DNA from: Bacteroidales bacterium
GTDB taxonomy: Bacteria; Bacteroidota; Bacteroidia; Bacteroidales; Bacteroidaceae
DNA length: 54,880 nucleotides
Assembly (NCBI GenBank): GCA_029218405.1
Contig: JAQXRG010000070.1
Location: 1-54,880 of the forward strand
Reading direction: 5' to 3'
The notes below the pieces were generated by a model, which did not search any database, was not told where the DNA came from, and saw only the letters and a list, made by a program, of their open reading frames with translations. The stretch's first letter is position 1, and each line of letters begins with the position of its first letter. The position numbers and the translations under genes are program-made. Positions 25,431-33,592 of the stretch are shown here, piece after piece.

Positions 25431-25546
25431 AATCACAGTGAGTAGTTGAGATTGAATTGGGCCGCTAAGGTACGACTATTTTCCGACCCGGCAACACCTG
25501 GCACGCAACTTCATCGCTTTTTTCGGAAAAATAAAGCGATGACTGT

Positions 25547-25577
25547 TTTGTCATTTCAAAAAATAGGCCTAAATTTG
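25547..25577 (+). promoter_or_regulatory. full Bacteroides promoter (TTTG-19-TAAATTTG)
   Basis: A -33 box TTTG (25547-25550) is followed after 19 bp by the -7 box TAAATTTG (25570-25577), the textbook spacing for the Bacteroidetes primary sigma factor. It is 30 bp upstream of the transglutaminase-like lipoprotein gene and is the best promoter in the window. Confidence 0.75.
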
Positions 25578-25606
25578 GAGCAAAATACCAAAATTACCTT
25601 AACCTT

Positions 25607-28285
25607 ATGACATTCAAGAACAGATTTCACTTGGTGACTCTCCTGTCGGTCCTGCTGGCGTTCACGACCAGCTGCGGGAACCGTTCGGAGCATTTCATCA
25701 CCGACAGTGCCTACCTCCAACAGGTTGAGCAAGACCTGCAGGCACGCTGCGAGCAATTACCGAACGGCGATCTTTTCGGCATCCTGAACCAATCCCTGAG
25801 CACGGCCGAAAAAGAAGCGCTGAGTTTCCTGTACGCCTACATGCCGACCGCCGACATCGCGGACTATCCCGGCGAGTTCTTTCTGGAGAACGTCAGAACC
25901 AGCTTCCAGACCCGGGAAGAAATGCCTTGGGGCCGCCTCATCCCGGAAGAAGTGTTCCGCCATTTCGTGCTGCCCGTCCGCGTCAACAACGAGAACCTGG
26001 ACAACAGCCGCATGGTGTTCTACCAGGAGCTGAAGGACCGGGTGAAGGGCCTTTCCCTGCACGACGCAGTGATTGAGGTCAACCATTGGTGTCACGAGAA
26101 GGTCATCTACACGCCTTCCGACGCCCGCACCAGCTCTCCACTGGCTTCCGTCAAGACCGCTTACGGACGTTGCGGCGAAGAGTCCACGTTCACCGTGGCC
26201 GCCCTGCGCTCGGTGGGCATCCCTGCCCGCCAGGTCTATACCCCGCGCTGGGCACACACCGACGATAACCACGCCTGGGTGGAAGCCTGGGTGAACGGAC
26301 AATGGTACTTCCTGGGTGCCTGCGAGCCCGAACCGGTGCTGAACCTGGGCTGGTTCAACGCTCCGGCCAGCCGGGGCATGCTGATGCACACCAAGGTGTT
26401 CGGCAAGTACGCCGGACAGGAAGAAATCATGGTGCAGACCCCGCGCTATACCGAAATCAACATCATCGACAACTACGGTACTTCGGCCAAGGCGGAAGTG
26501 GAGGTCGTGGACGCGGACGGCAAACCCGTGCCGGGCGCGTGGGTGGAATTCAAGATTTACAACTACGCTGAATTCCATACAGTAGCCGCCAAGACCACCG
26601 ACGAACAGGGAAAGACCTGGCTGAGCGCCGGTCTGGGTGACATGCTGGTATGGGCCTCGAAGGACGGCCGGTACGGCTACAAGAAGCTGTCGTTCGGCAA
26701 AGACGCTTCCATCACCCTGAAGATTGACAAGACGGGACAGGAAGCGCTGGTGGAAGAACTGGACATCGTGCCTCCTCCTGAGAAAGCGAACCTGCCGGAA
26801 GTGACGGACGAGCAACGCGCGGAGAACACCCGCCGCATGGCACAGGAAGACTCCATCCGCAACGCCTATGTCGCCACCTTCGTGGACGAGAGCAAGGGAG
26901 AGACCTTCGGCAAGGCACAGGAGCTGGACGCCAAGCTGGTGGCCAAGCTGCTGGTCAAGTCGCGCGGCAACTGGCAGACCATCGAGGAGTTCTTAGTTTC
27001 TACGGACAAGGGACAGAAGGCCATGGCACTGGAACTGCTGCAGCAGATTTCGTCGAAAGACCTGCGTGACGTGGCTCCGGAAGTCCTCCGTGACCACTTG
27101 GAGAACAGCCGCAACCCGTTGGACGCACCCGCCGCTCTGTACAACCGGTACATCCTGAACCCGCGTGTGGCTAACGAAATGATTACCCCCTACAAGGCGT
27201 TCTTCCAGCAGGCCGTGGCAGAAGACGAAGCGAAAGTTTTCGTGGCCGACCCGATGAAGCTGGTGGAATGGGTGAAGACGAACATCCGCATCGACGCGGA
27301 CTGCAACCTGGGAGGCGCTCCCATCCGGCCGGCCGGCGTATGGAAGACCCGCGTGGCCGACGAGTTCTCGCGCAACATCTTCTTCGTGTCCATGAGCCGC
27401 GCGATGGGCATCGCCGCACGCATCGACGAAGTGACGGGCAAGGTGCAGCTGATGCACGGCAAGCAGCCGATTGACATTGACTTTGAGGCCACCGAGCAGC
27501 AGTCGGTACCGACCGGCACCCTGATGGCCAAGTACACCCCCATCCGCTCCCTGACCGACCCGAAGTACTACTCTCATTTCACCCTGGCAAAGATTGACAA
27601 CGGTTACCTCAACCTGCTGGGCTATGACGAAGGCGACGTGGACATGGGCGGAGGCGCTACCTGGAGCAACTTGCTGAAAAAGGGACTGACCCTGGACGAA
27701 GGCTCCTACCTGCTCGCTACGGGTACCCGCATGGCAAACGGCAGTGTGCTGAACCGGATGGTATTCTTCCAGATTGAGGCCGGAAAGACCACCACGGTGG
27801 ACCTCGTGATGCGCGAAAGCAAGGACGACGTGCAGGTCATCGGCAACTTCAACTCCGAGAACAAGTTCATCGACGCAGTGACCGGTGAGGAGACCAGCCT
27901 GCTCGCCACCACCGGACGTGGCTACTACATCGTGGCCATCCTCGGCGCGCGTCAGGAACCGACCAACCACGCCATGCGCGACATCGCTGCCGTCAAGGAG
28001 AAGTTAGAGGAATGGGGCCGCAAGATGGTGCTCCTCTTCCCCGATGAGGAAGGCTACAGCAAGTTCGATGCCAAGGAGTTCGGCGCCCTGCCCGGCACCA
28101 TTGTCTATGGCATCGACAAGAGCCACGCCATCCAGAAAGAGATGGTAGCGGCCATGAAGCTGGCACACGCCAACACCCTGCCCATCTTCCTGATTGCCGA
28201 CACCTTCAACCGGGTAGTCTTCGTATCTCAGGGCTACACCATCGGACTGGGCGAGCAACTGATGCAAGTCATTCATAAACTATAA
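25607..28285 (+). CDS. large transglutaminase-domain lipoprotein
   Basis: An 892-residue predicted lipoprotein (lipobox TTSC, Cys23). Residues ~150-245 are a transglutaminase/protease-like core: the nucleophile in AYGRCGEES (Cys189), RSVGIPARQVYTPRW, and the His in DDNHAWVEAWV (His222). A beta-sandwich follows (DADGKPVPGAWVEFKIYNYA, ~300-370). Residues ~540-650 look like a second, degenerate core (FFVSMSRAMGIAARIDEVTG) without a matching RCG. The last ~110 residues (VAILGARQEP to RVVFVSQGYTIGLGEQLMQV) look like a thioredoxin fold without CxxC. It may process peptides or cell-wall material in the periplasm; the true reaction is unknown. The gene is monocistronic or read through into frr 31 bp later. 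Confidence 0.75.
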   Translation: MTFKNRFHLVTLLSVLLAFTTSCGNRSEHFITDSAYLQQVEQDLQARCEQLPNGDLFGILNQSLSTAEKEALSFLYAYMPTADIADYPGEFFLENVRTSFQTREEMPWGRLIPEEVFRHFVLPVRVNNENLDNSRMVFYQELKDRVKGLSLHDAVIEVNHWCHEKVIYTPSDARTSSPLASVKTAYGRCGEESTFTVAALRSVGIPARQVYTPRWAHTDDNHAWVEAWVNGQWYFLGACEPEPVLNLGWFNAPASRGMLMHTKVFGKYAGQEEIMVQTPRYTEINIIDNYGTSAKAEVEVVDADGKPVPGAWVEFKIYNYAEFHTVAAKTTDEQGKTWLSAGLGDMLVWASKDGRYGYKKLSFGKDASITLKIDKTGQEALVEELDIVPPPEKANLPEVTDEQRAENTRRMAQEDSIRNAYVATFVDESKGETFGKAQELDAKLVAKLLVKSRGNWQTIEEFLVSTDKGQKAMALELLQQISSKDLRDVAPEVLRDHLENSRNPLDAPAALYNRYILNPRVANEMITPYKAFFQQAVAEDEAKVFVADPMKLVEWVKTNIRIDADCNLGGAPIRPAGVWKTRVADEFSRNIFFVSMSRAMGIAARIDEVTGKVQLMHGKQPIDIDFEATEQQSVPTGTLMAKYTPIRSLTDPKYYSHFTLAKIDNGYLNLLGYDEGDVDMGGGATWSNLLKKGLTLDEGSYLLATGTRMANGSVLNRMVFFQIEAGKTTTVDLVMRESKDDVQVIGNFNSENKFIDAVTGEETSLLATTGRGYYIVAILGARQEPTNHAMRDIAAVKEKLEEWGRKMVLLFPDEEGYSKFDAKEFGALPGTIVYGIDKSHAIQKEMVAAMKLAHANTLPIFLIADTFNRVVFVSQGYTIGLGEQLMQVIHKL

Positions 28286-28316
28286 GATTAACTATTAACT
28301 GTAAGAAACAAGCATT

Positions 28317-28877
28317 ATGGCAGATTCAAAGACGATTCTCAGCGCAGCTGAGGAAAAAATGGATATGGCAATCATGTACTTAGACGAGGCACTGGCACAC
28401 ATCCGGGCCGGAAAGGCGGACATTCGTCTGCTTGACGGTATCCGTGTGGACTCCTACGGCAGTATGGTACCTATTAATAATGTAGCGGCGGTGACCACTC
28501 CCGACGCCCGCAGCATCGCCATCAAGCCGTGGGACAAGAGCATGTTCCGCGTCATCGAAAAGGCCATCATCGACTCCACCCTCGGCATCATGCCCGAGAA
28601 CAACGGTGAAATCATCCGCATCGGCATCCCGCCGTTGACAGAGGAACGACGCAAGCAGCTGGCCAAGCAGTGCAAGGGCGAAGGCGAGACCGCCAAGGTG
28701 AGCGTGCGCAACGCCCGCCGCGACGCGATCGACGCGCTGAAGAAAGCCGTGAAGGAAGGCATGGCCGAGGACGAACAGAAGAACTCGGAAGCCAAGCTGC
28801 AGAAGGTGCATGACAAGTACATCAAGCAGATTGACGAAATGCTGGCGGCCAAGGACAAGGAAATCATGACCGTATAA
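28317..28877 (+). CDS. frr: ribosome recycling factor
   Basis: A 186-residue protein of normal RRF length that, with EF-G, splits the post-termination ribosome. Typical segments are [20 protein letters not shown], the [20 protein letters not shown] hinge-strand region, [14 protein letters not shown], then the conserved [20 protein letters not shown] and [10 protein letters not shown]. Domain II lies in the first third, flanked by the three-helix bundle. A hairpin at 28900-28929 just after the stop probably terminates the transcript or separates it from rsgA. Confidence 0.96.
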   Translation: MADSKTILSAAEEKMDMAIMYLDEALAHIRAGKADIRLLDGIRVDSYGSMVPINNVAAVTTPDARSIAIKPWDKSMFRVIEKAIIDSTLGIMPENNGEIIRIGIPPLTEERRKQLAKQCKGEGETAKVSVRNARRDAIDALKKAVKEGMAEDEQKNSEAKLQKVHDKYIKQIDEMLAAKDKEIMTV

Positions 28878-28899
28878 CAAACTCCCGACACGAAGACGC

Positions 28900-28929
28900 A
28901 AAGGGACCTCCTTGGGGAGGTGTCCCTTT
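28900..28929 (+). terminator. hairpin between frr and rsgA
   Basis: AAAGGGACCTCC pairs with GGAGGTGTCCCTTT with a 2-nt bulge and a 4-nt TTGG loop. The right arm ends in CCCTTTG rather than a long T-run, so termination may be partial and allow rsgA expression. Confidence 0.5.
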
Positions 28930-28974
28930 GTGGCTTCGTGCCGCAGTACAAATATCCACCACATCGATTCAACA

Positions 28975-29910
28975 TTGGAAAAAGGTTTAGTAGTAAAGAA
29001 TACCGGAAGCTGGTACATCGTCAAGACGGACGACGGCCGCTATGTAGAATGCAAGATAAAGGGGAATTTCCGGCTGAAAGGCATCCGCAGCACCAACCCT
29101 GTCGCCGTGGGTGACCGGGTGAGCATCCTCACCAACACCGAGGGGACGGCCTTCATCACCGAAATCGAGGACCGGAAGAACTACATCATCCGCCGCGCGT
29201 CCAACCTCTCGAAACAGTCGCACATCATCGCCGCCAACCTCGACCAGTGCATGCTGGTCGTGACCGTGAATTATCCGGAGACCTCGACCATCTTCATCGA
29301 CCGTTTCCTGGCTTCGGCCGAGGCCTACCGGGTGCCCGTCGCACTGGTCTTCAACAAGACCGACCTGTACACCGAGGACGAGCGGCGTTACCTGGAAGGG
29401 CTCATCCACCTCTACACCCACATCGGCTACCCCTGCTACGCCGTGTCCGCCCTCCACAACGAAGGCATTGACGACGTGAAGCAAGCGCTGGCAGGAAAGG
29501 TCACACTGTTCTCCGGCAACTCCGGCGTGGGCAAATCGACCCTCATCAACGCCATCCTGCCCGAACAGCACCTGAAGACCGGCGAGATTTCCACCGCCCA
29601 CAACAAGGGCATGCACACCACCACCTTCTCCGAGATGTTCCCCGTAGCGGGCGAGGGCTACCTGATTGACACGCCGGGCATCAAGGGATTCGGCACTTTC
29701 GACATGAAAGACGAGGAAGTGGGCCATTACTTCAAGGAAATCTTTGAATTCTCCGCCGGCTGCAAGTACGGCAACTGTACCCACCGGCACGAACCCGGAT
29801 GCGCGGTGCGCGAGGCAGTGGAGAACCACTACATCAGTGAGTCGCGCTATACTTCTTACCTGAACATCCTGGAGGACCGCGAGGAAGGCAAGTACCGTGC
29901 CCCCTTCTGA
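28975..29910 (+). CDS. rsgA: ribosome small-subunit-dependent GTPase A
   Basis: A circularly permuted GTPase that checks 30S maturation. The TTG at 28975 gives (M)[20 protein letters not shown], matching the usual RsgA N-terminus, 311 residues. It has an OB fold (~1-70), then the G4 motif NKTDLY, G1 [14 protein letters not shown]3 DTPGIKG and the C-terminal zinc motif [14 protein letters not shown]. No ATG is available near the family start; an upstream TTG at 28912 lies inside the hairpin and would add 21 unmatched residues. Use of TTG and an upstream terminator suggest low expression. Confidence 0.9.
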   Translation: MEKGLVVKNTGSWYIVKTDDGRYVECKIKGNFRLKGIRSTNPVAVGDRVSILTNTEGTAFITEIEDRKNYIIRRASNLSKQSHIIAANLDQCMLVVTVNYPETSTIFIDRFLASAEAYRVPVALVFNKTDLYTEDERRYLEGLIHLYTHIGYPCYAVSALHNEGIDDVKQALAGKVTLFSGNSGVGKSTLINAILPEQHLKTGEISTAHNKGMHTTTFSEMFPVAGEGYLIDTPGIKGFGTFDMKDEEVGHYFKEIFEFSAGCKYGNCTHRHEPGCAVREAVENHYISESRYTSYLNILEDREEGKYRAPF

Positions 29911-29964
29911 CCCTCCCCTACCTGGTACATTTCACAATTGAAAACCCTATCAAACCCTACAGAC

Positions 29965-30987
29965 ATGAAAAGAATAAGCTATTACCTCCTGCCCCTGCTG
30001 CTGGCGTTCATCACCGCCGGCACCTTGCAGGCGAAGAAGAAGCCGGCCCCCACCGCTGAAGAGAAAGGACTGGCAAGTATCAACCGTATCAGCGCCGAAG
30101 CCTTTGTCGGCTTCCTGGCCTGCGACGAGCTGGAAGGACGCGAAGCCGGCTGGAAAGGCGGACGCATCGCCGGCAACTACATCGTCTCCCTGCTGAAGCA
30201 ATGGGGACTGCAACCGGTGTTCGATGACTATTACCAGCCCTTTGAGGCCTACCGCATCGAACGGCAGAAGCCGGGACGGCTGCAGGTACACCCCGACTCC
30301 ATCGCCAAGATCAAGACGGGAGTCCACCAGAAATACAACATGCGCAACATCCTTGTGAAGATAGACGGCAAGCGTACGGACGAGGTGGTGGTCATCGGCG
30401 CCCACTACGACCACTTGGGCTATGACCCCATGCTGGACGGCGACCAGATTTACAACGGTGCCGACGACAACGCTTCGGGCGTGTCGGCTGTGCTCCAGAT
30501 CGCGCGCGCCTTCCTGGCCACCGGACAGCAGCCCGAACGTACCGTGTACTTCGCCTTCTGGGACGGGGAAGAGAAAGGACTGCTCGGCTCGCGCTACTTC
30601 GCCCAGACCTATCCCGACATGAAGAAAATCAAAGGCTACCTCAACTTCGACATGATCGGCCGCAACAACAATGAGTCGAAACCCAAGCATGTGGTCTATT
30701 TCTACACGGAAAGCGCCACCGCCTTCGGGGAATGGCTGAAGAGCGACGTGGAAAAATACAACCTGCAGCTGGAGCCGAACTACCGTCCGTGGGACAAGCC
30801 CGTAGGCGGCAGCGACAACGGTACCTTCGCCAAGCACGACATCCCCATCATGTGGTACCACACCGACGGCCATCCCGACTATCACCTGCCGGGTGACGAA
30901 GCGGCCAAGATCAACTGGGAGAAGCTGACCGAAATCACCAAAGCCTCCTTCCTCGGCTTCTGGAAGATGGCCAACCTGAATTTCTAA
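29965..30987 (+). CDS. secreted M28 family metallopeptidase
   Basis: From ATG 29965 (MKRISYYLLPLLLAFITAGT) this 340-residue protein has a signal peptide ending near LQA. The M28 zinc set is complete: GAHYDHLGYD (first His), GADDNASGVSA (bridging Asp), FWDGEEKGLLGS (catalytic Glu-Glu), NFDMIGRN (Asp) and MWYHTDGHPDYHLPGDEAAKIN (last His). It is expected to be a periplasmic or secreted aminopeptidase; substrate unknown, though the same family includes glutaminyl cyclases. The upstream in-frame start at 29938 puts nine extra residues before the signal peptide and is not preferred. The next gene, the permease, follows after 21 bp. Confidence 0.88.
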   Translation: MKRISYYLLPLLLAFITAGTLQAKKKPAPTAEEKGLASINRISAEAFVGFLACDELEGREAGWKGGRIAGNYIVSLLKQWGLQPVFDDYYQPFEAYRIERQKPGRLQVHPDSIAKIKTGVHQKYNMRNILVKIDGKRTDEVVVIGAHYDHLGYDPMLDGDQIYNGADDNASGVSAVLQIARAFLATGQQPERTVYFAFWDGEEKGLLGSRYFAQTYPDMKKIKGYLNFDMIGRNNNESKPKHVVYFYTESATAFGEWLKSDVEKYNLQLEPNYRPWDKPVGGSDNGTFAKHDIPIMWYHTDGHPDYHLPGDEAAKINWEKLTEITKASFLGFWKMANLNF

Positions 30988-31008
30988 CCCCTTCAACAAG
31001 TACAACAA

Positions 31009-32673
31009 ATGGGATTGTTTATCCGTAAATCCATCGAATCCCTGCAGGCCGAGGCCGCACAGACGGGCAGCAAGACGCTCAAGCGCGTGCTGGGTCCCGT
31101 GAGCCTCGTCGCGCTGGGCGTGGGTGTCATCATCGGTGCCGGCCTGTTCTCCATCACCGGCACCGTGGCCGCCACCTATACCGGCCCGGCCATCACCCTG
31201 TCGTTCATCATCGCCGCCATCGGCTGCTGCTTCGCGGGGTTGTGCTACGCAGAGTTCTCGTCCATGATACCCGTGGCGGGCAGTGCCTACACCTATTCCT
31301 ACGCCACCATGGGCGAGCTCATCGCCTGGATTATCGGCTGGGACCTGGTGCTGGAGTACTCCGTGGCCGCCACCACCGTCAGCATCAGCTGGAGCCGCTA
31401 CCTGGTAGTGTTCCTGCAAGGCATCGGCATCGAGCTGCCCCATGCCCTGGTGGCCTGTCCGTGGGACGGAGGTGTCATCAACATCCCCGCCATGGTCATC
31501 GTGGTGCTGATGAGCCTGCTGCTCATGCGCGGCACCGCCGGCAGCTCGTTCGTGAACGGACTGATTGTGTTCCTGAAGATTGCCGTCATCCTCGTGTTTG
31601 TGGCCTTGGGCTGGCGCTTCATCCAGACCGATAACTTCGTACCCTACATTCCCGCGAACACCGGCCATCTGGGCGAGTTCGGCTTCTCGGGCGTACTGCG
31701 GGGAGCCGCCATCGTGTTCTTCGCCTTCCTGGGATTCGACGCGGTCAGCACCGCCGCCCAGGAGACCAAGAACCCCAAGCGCGACATGCCCATCGGCATC
31801 CTCGTCTCGCTGCTGGTCTGCACCGTGCTCTACATCCTGTTCGCCTACGTCATGACAGGCGTGGCCCACTACACCCAGTTCCAGGGCCAGGAAGGCATCG
31901 CGCCCGTGGCTGTCGCCATTGGCAACATGGGCACCCCCGATACCGCCGGGGTCATCCAACCCGCCTATCCCTGGCTGAACAAGGCCATCATCCTGGCCAT
32001 CCTGTTCGGCTACTGCTCGGTCATCATGGTCACCCTGCTCGGACAGAGCCGCGTGTTCCTGAGCATGAGCCACGACGGGTTGCTGCCAGGCTTCTTCTCG
32101 CGCATCAACGAGAAATACCGTACGCCGGTCCACAACAACTGCCTGTTCATGGTCGTGGTCAGCCTGCTGGCCGGCTTCGTACCGGCACAGGTGGCAGGCG
32201 AGATGACCAGCATCGGCACGCTGCTCGCCTTCACCCTGGTGTGCGCCGGCGTGCTCATCGTGCGCAAGACCATGCCCGACGTGCACCGCGCCTTCCAGAC
32301 CCCCTTCGTGCCCTTTGTCCCCATCATGGGCATCCTGACCTGTCTGTGCATGATGGTCTTCCTGCCCGCCGACACGTGGATACGGTTGGTGGTGTGGATG
32401 CTCATCGGGCTTGACGTGTACGCCCTGTATGGCATCCGGCACAGCAAGCTGGAGCCCGGCATGACCCACCGCAAGGGAGACATGACCCTGAACATCATCG
32501 GACTCGTGCTGGCGGTGCTCTGCGTCATCACCGGCCTGTGGCACCAGCAGACGGTAGGATGGGACGCCGACAAGACCCTGCTCGGCATCTCCTTCGTGTT
32601 CGCCTTCACCCACTGCGCCTTCTATGTGTGGCGGATGTGGAAGCAGACAAAACGGAGCTCCTACATTAAATAA
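31009..32673 (+). CDS. APC family amino acid permease
   Basis: A 554-residue inner-membrane protein with about 13-14 hydrophobic segments. The start carries the APC signature VSLVALGVGVIIGAGLFSIT, then YAEFSSMIPVAGSAYTYSYA and TMGELIAWIIGWDLVLEYSV, as in cationic amino acid transporters (YfnA/CAT type). GAAIVFFAFLGFDAVSTAAQETKNPKRDMP is the second typical block. A C-terminal pair of helices after ~470 is like the CAT extension. It likely imports amino acids by exchange or proton symport; the substrate is not determined. It follows the M28 peptidase closely, so uptake of released amino acids is a plausible link. Confidence 0.88.
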   Translation: MGLFIRKSIESLQAEAAQTGSKTLKRVLGPVSLVALGVGVIIGAGLFSITGTVAATYTGPAITLSFIIAAIGCCFAGLCYAEFSSMIPVAGSAYTYSYATMGELIAWIIGWDLVLEYSVAATTVSISWSRYLVVFLQGIGIELPHALVACPWDGGVINIPAMVIVVLMSLLLMRGTAGSSFVNGLIVFLKIAVILVFVALGWRFIQTDNFVPYIPANTGHLGEFGFSGVLRGAAIVFFAFLGFDAVSTAAQETKNPKRDMPIGILVSLLVCTVLYILFAYVMTGVAHYTQFQGQEGIAPVAVAIGNMGTPDTAGVIQPAYPWLNKAIILAILFGYCSVIMVTLLGQSRVFLSMSHDGLLPGFFSRINEKYRTPVHNNCLFMVVVSLLAGFVPAQVAGEMTSIGTLLAFTLVCAGVLIVRKTMPDVHRAFQTPFVPFVPIMGILTCLCMMVFLPADTWIRLVVWMLIGLDVYALYGIRHSKLEPGMTHRKGDMTLNIIGLVLAVLCVITGLWHQQTVGWDADKTLLGISFVFAFTHCAFYVWRMWKQTKRSSYIK

Positions 32674-32721
32674 GTGATAAAAGAGAGCAAAAAACAGAAA
32701 AACCTTTGCTCCAGACAAGGC

Positions 32722-32768
32722 TAATCCGTAAAAATGGTGTTACTTTACGCACTCATTTTTACGGATTA
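32722..32768 (+). promoter_or_regulatory. perfect 15-bp inverted repeat directly before cysQ
   Basis: TAATCCGTAAAAATG (32722-32736) pairs exactly with CATTTTTACGGATTA (32754-32768) around a 17-nt loop, ending six bases before the cysQ ATG. A weak -7-like box, AACCTTTG, lies at about 32701-32708, so a transcript would begin before the hairpin. It could be the terminator of the upstream permease, an operator, or a leader structure for the sulfation operon. Confidence 0.5.
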
Positions 32769-32773
32769 TCTTT

Positions 32774-33592
32774 ATGGAGAAAGACTTATTGCTGACAGCT
32801 ATCCGCGCCGCGCTGAAAGGAGGAGCGGCCATCATGGAAGTGTATGCCGACCCGAACGCGGACTTTGAGATAGAGAGAAAGGCGGACAACTCGCCCCTCA
32901 CCATCGCCGACCGGCGTTCCCACCAGGCCATCGCAGAGGAACTGGCCCTGACACCCTACCCCGTCCTGAGCGAGGAAGGCAAGGAGACAGCCCCCGAGGT
33001 CCGCCAGGCCTGGGAGACGCTCTGGGTGGTGGACCCGCTGGACGGGACCAAGGAATTCATCAAGCGCAACGGTGAGTTCACCGTCAACATCGCCCTCGTG
33101 CGCCACGGAGCCCCCGAGGCGGGGGTCATCTACGTGCCGGTGACCCGCGACCTCTACTTCGCCGACACCCAGACCGGCGCCTACAAGCTGGAAGGCATTG
33201 AGCGGCTCGATGCCGGTGATACCGTGGACAGCCTCATCCGCCGTTCCACCCGCCTGTCGGCCGCCGGCACGCACGAAGGGTTCGTAGTGGTCGCCTCCCG
33301 CTCGCACCTGAACGAGGAGACCGCCGCCTACATCGAGCGCATGAAGCAGTTGCACCCGCAGGTCAGCACCGCCTCGAAAGGCAGCTCGCTGAAGTTCTGC
33401 CTGGTGGCCGAAGGAAAGGCCGATGTCTATCCGCGCTTCGCGCCGACCATGGAATGGGACACGGCAGCCGGACACGCCATCGTGCGGGCAGCCGGACAGG
33501 AGGTCTATCAGGCTGCTACCGGAGTGCCCTTGCAGTACAACAAAGCCGACCTGCTCAATCCTTGGTTCATTGTGGAGGGGAAACGCTCATGA
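32774..33592 (+). CDS. cysQ: 3'(2'),5'-bisphosphate nucleotidase
   Basis: A 272-residue Mg-dependent, Li-sensitive phosphatase that turns PAP (left after sulfotransfer) into AMP. The IMPase-fold motifs are seen: KADNSPLTIADRRSHQAI, VLSEEG (metal Glu), WVVDPLDGTKEFI (the DPLDGT motif), FTVNIALV and the end motif MEWDTAAGHAIVRAAG. It leads a six-gene operon, and its stop overlaps the next start (ATGA), so it is coupled to the SLC13 permease. Its place with PAPS-making enzymes and a sulfotransferase says it relieves PAP inhibition of sulfotransfer. Confidence 0.94.
   Translation: MEKDLLLTAIRAALKGGAAIMEVYADPNADFEIERKADNSPLTIADRRSHQAIAEELALTPYPVLSEEGKETAPEVRQAWETLWVVDPLDGTKEFIKRNGEFTVNIALVRHGAPEAGVIYVPVTRDLYFADTQTGAYKLEGIERLDAGDTVDSLIRRSTRLSAAGTHEGFVVVASRSHLNEETAAYIERMKQLHPQVSTASKGSSLKFCLVAEGKADVYPRFAPTMEWDTAAGHAIVRAAGQEVYQAATGVPLQYNKADLLNPWFIVEGKRS

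Noticed and set aside
24831-25436. GTG start six bases upstream for the FNT channel
   Set aside because: The ATG at 25430 gives the normal FNT beginning and needs no rare start.
28912-28974. Longer RsgA start at TTG 28912
   Set aside because: The added 21 residues do not match RsgA and the codon lies within the hairpin that follows frr.
29950-32718. A 922-residue minus-strand open frame
   Set aside because: Antisense to the M28 peptidase and APC permease; composition (His, Asp, Glu, Gly runs) is the mirror of hydrophobic coding DNA.
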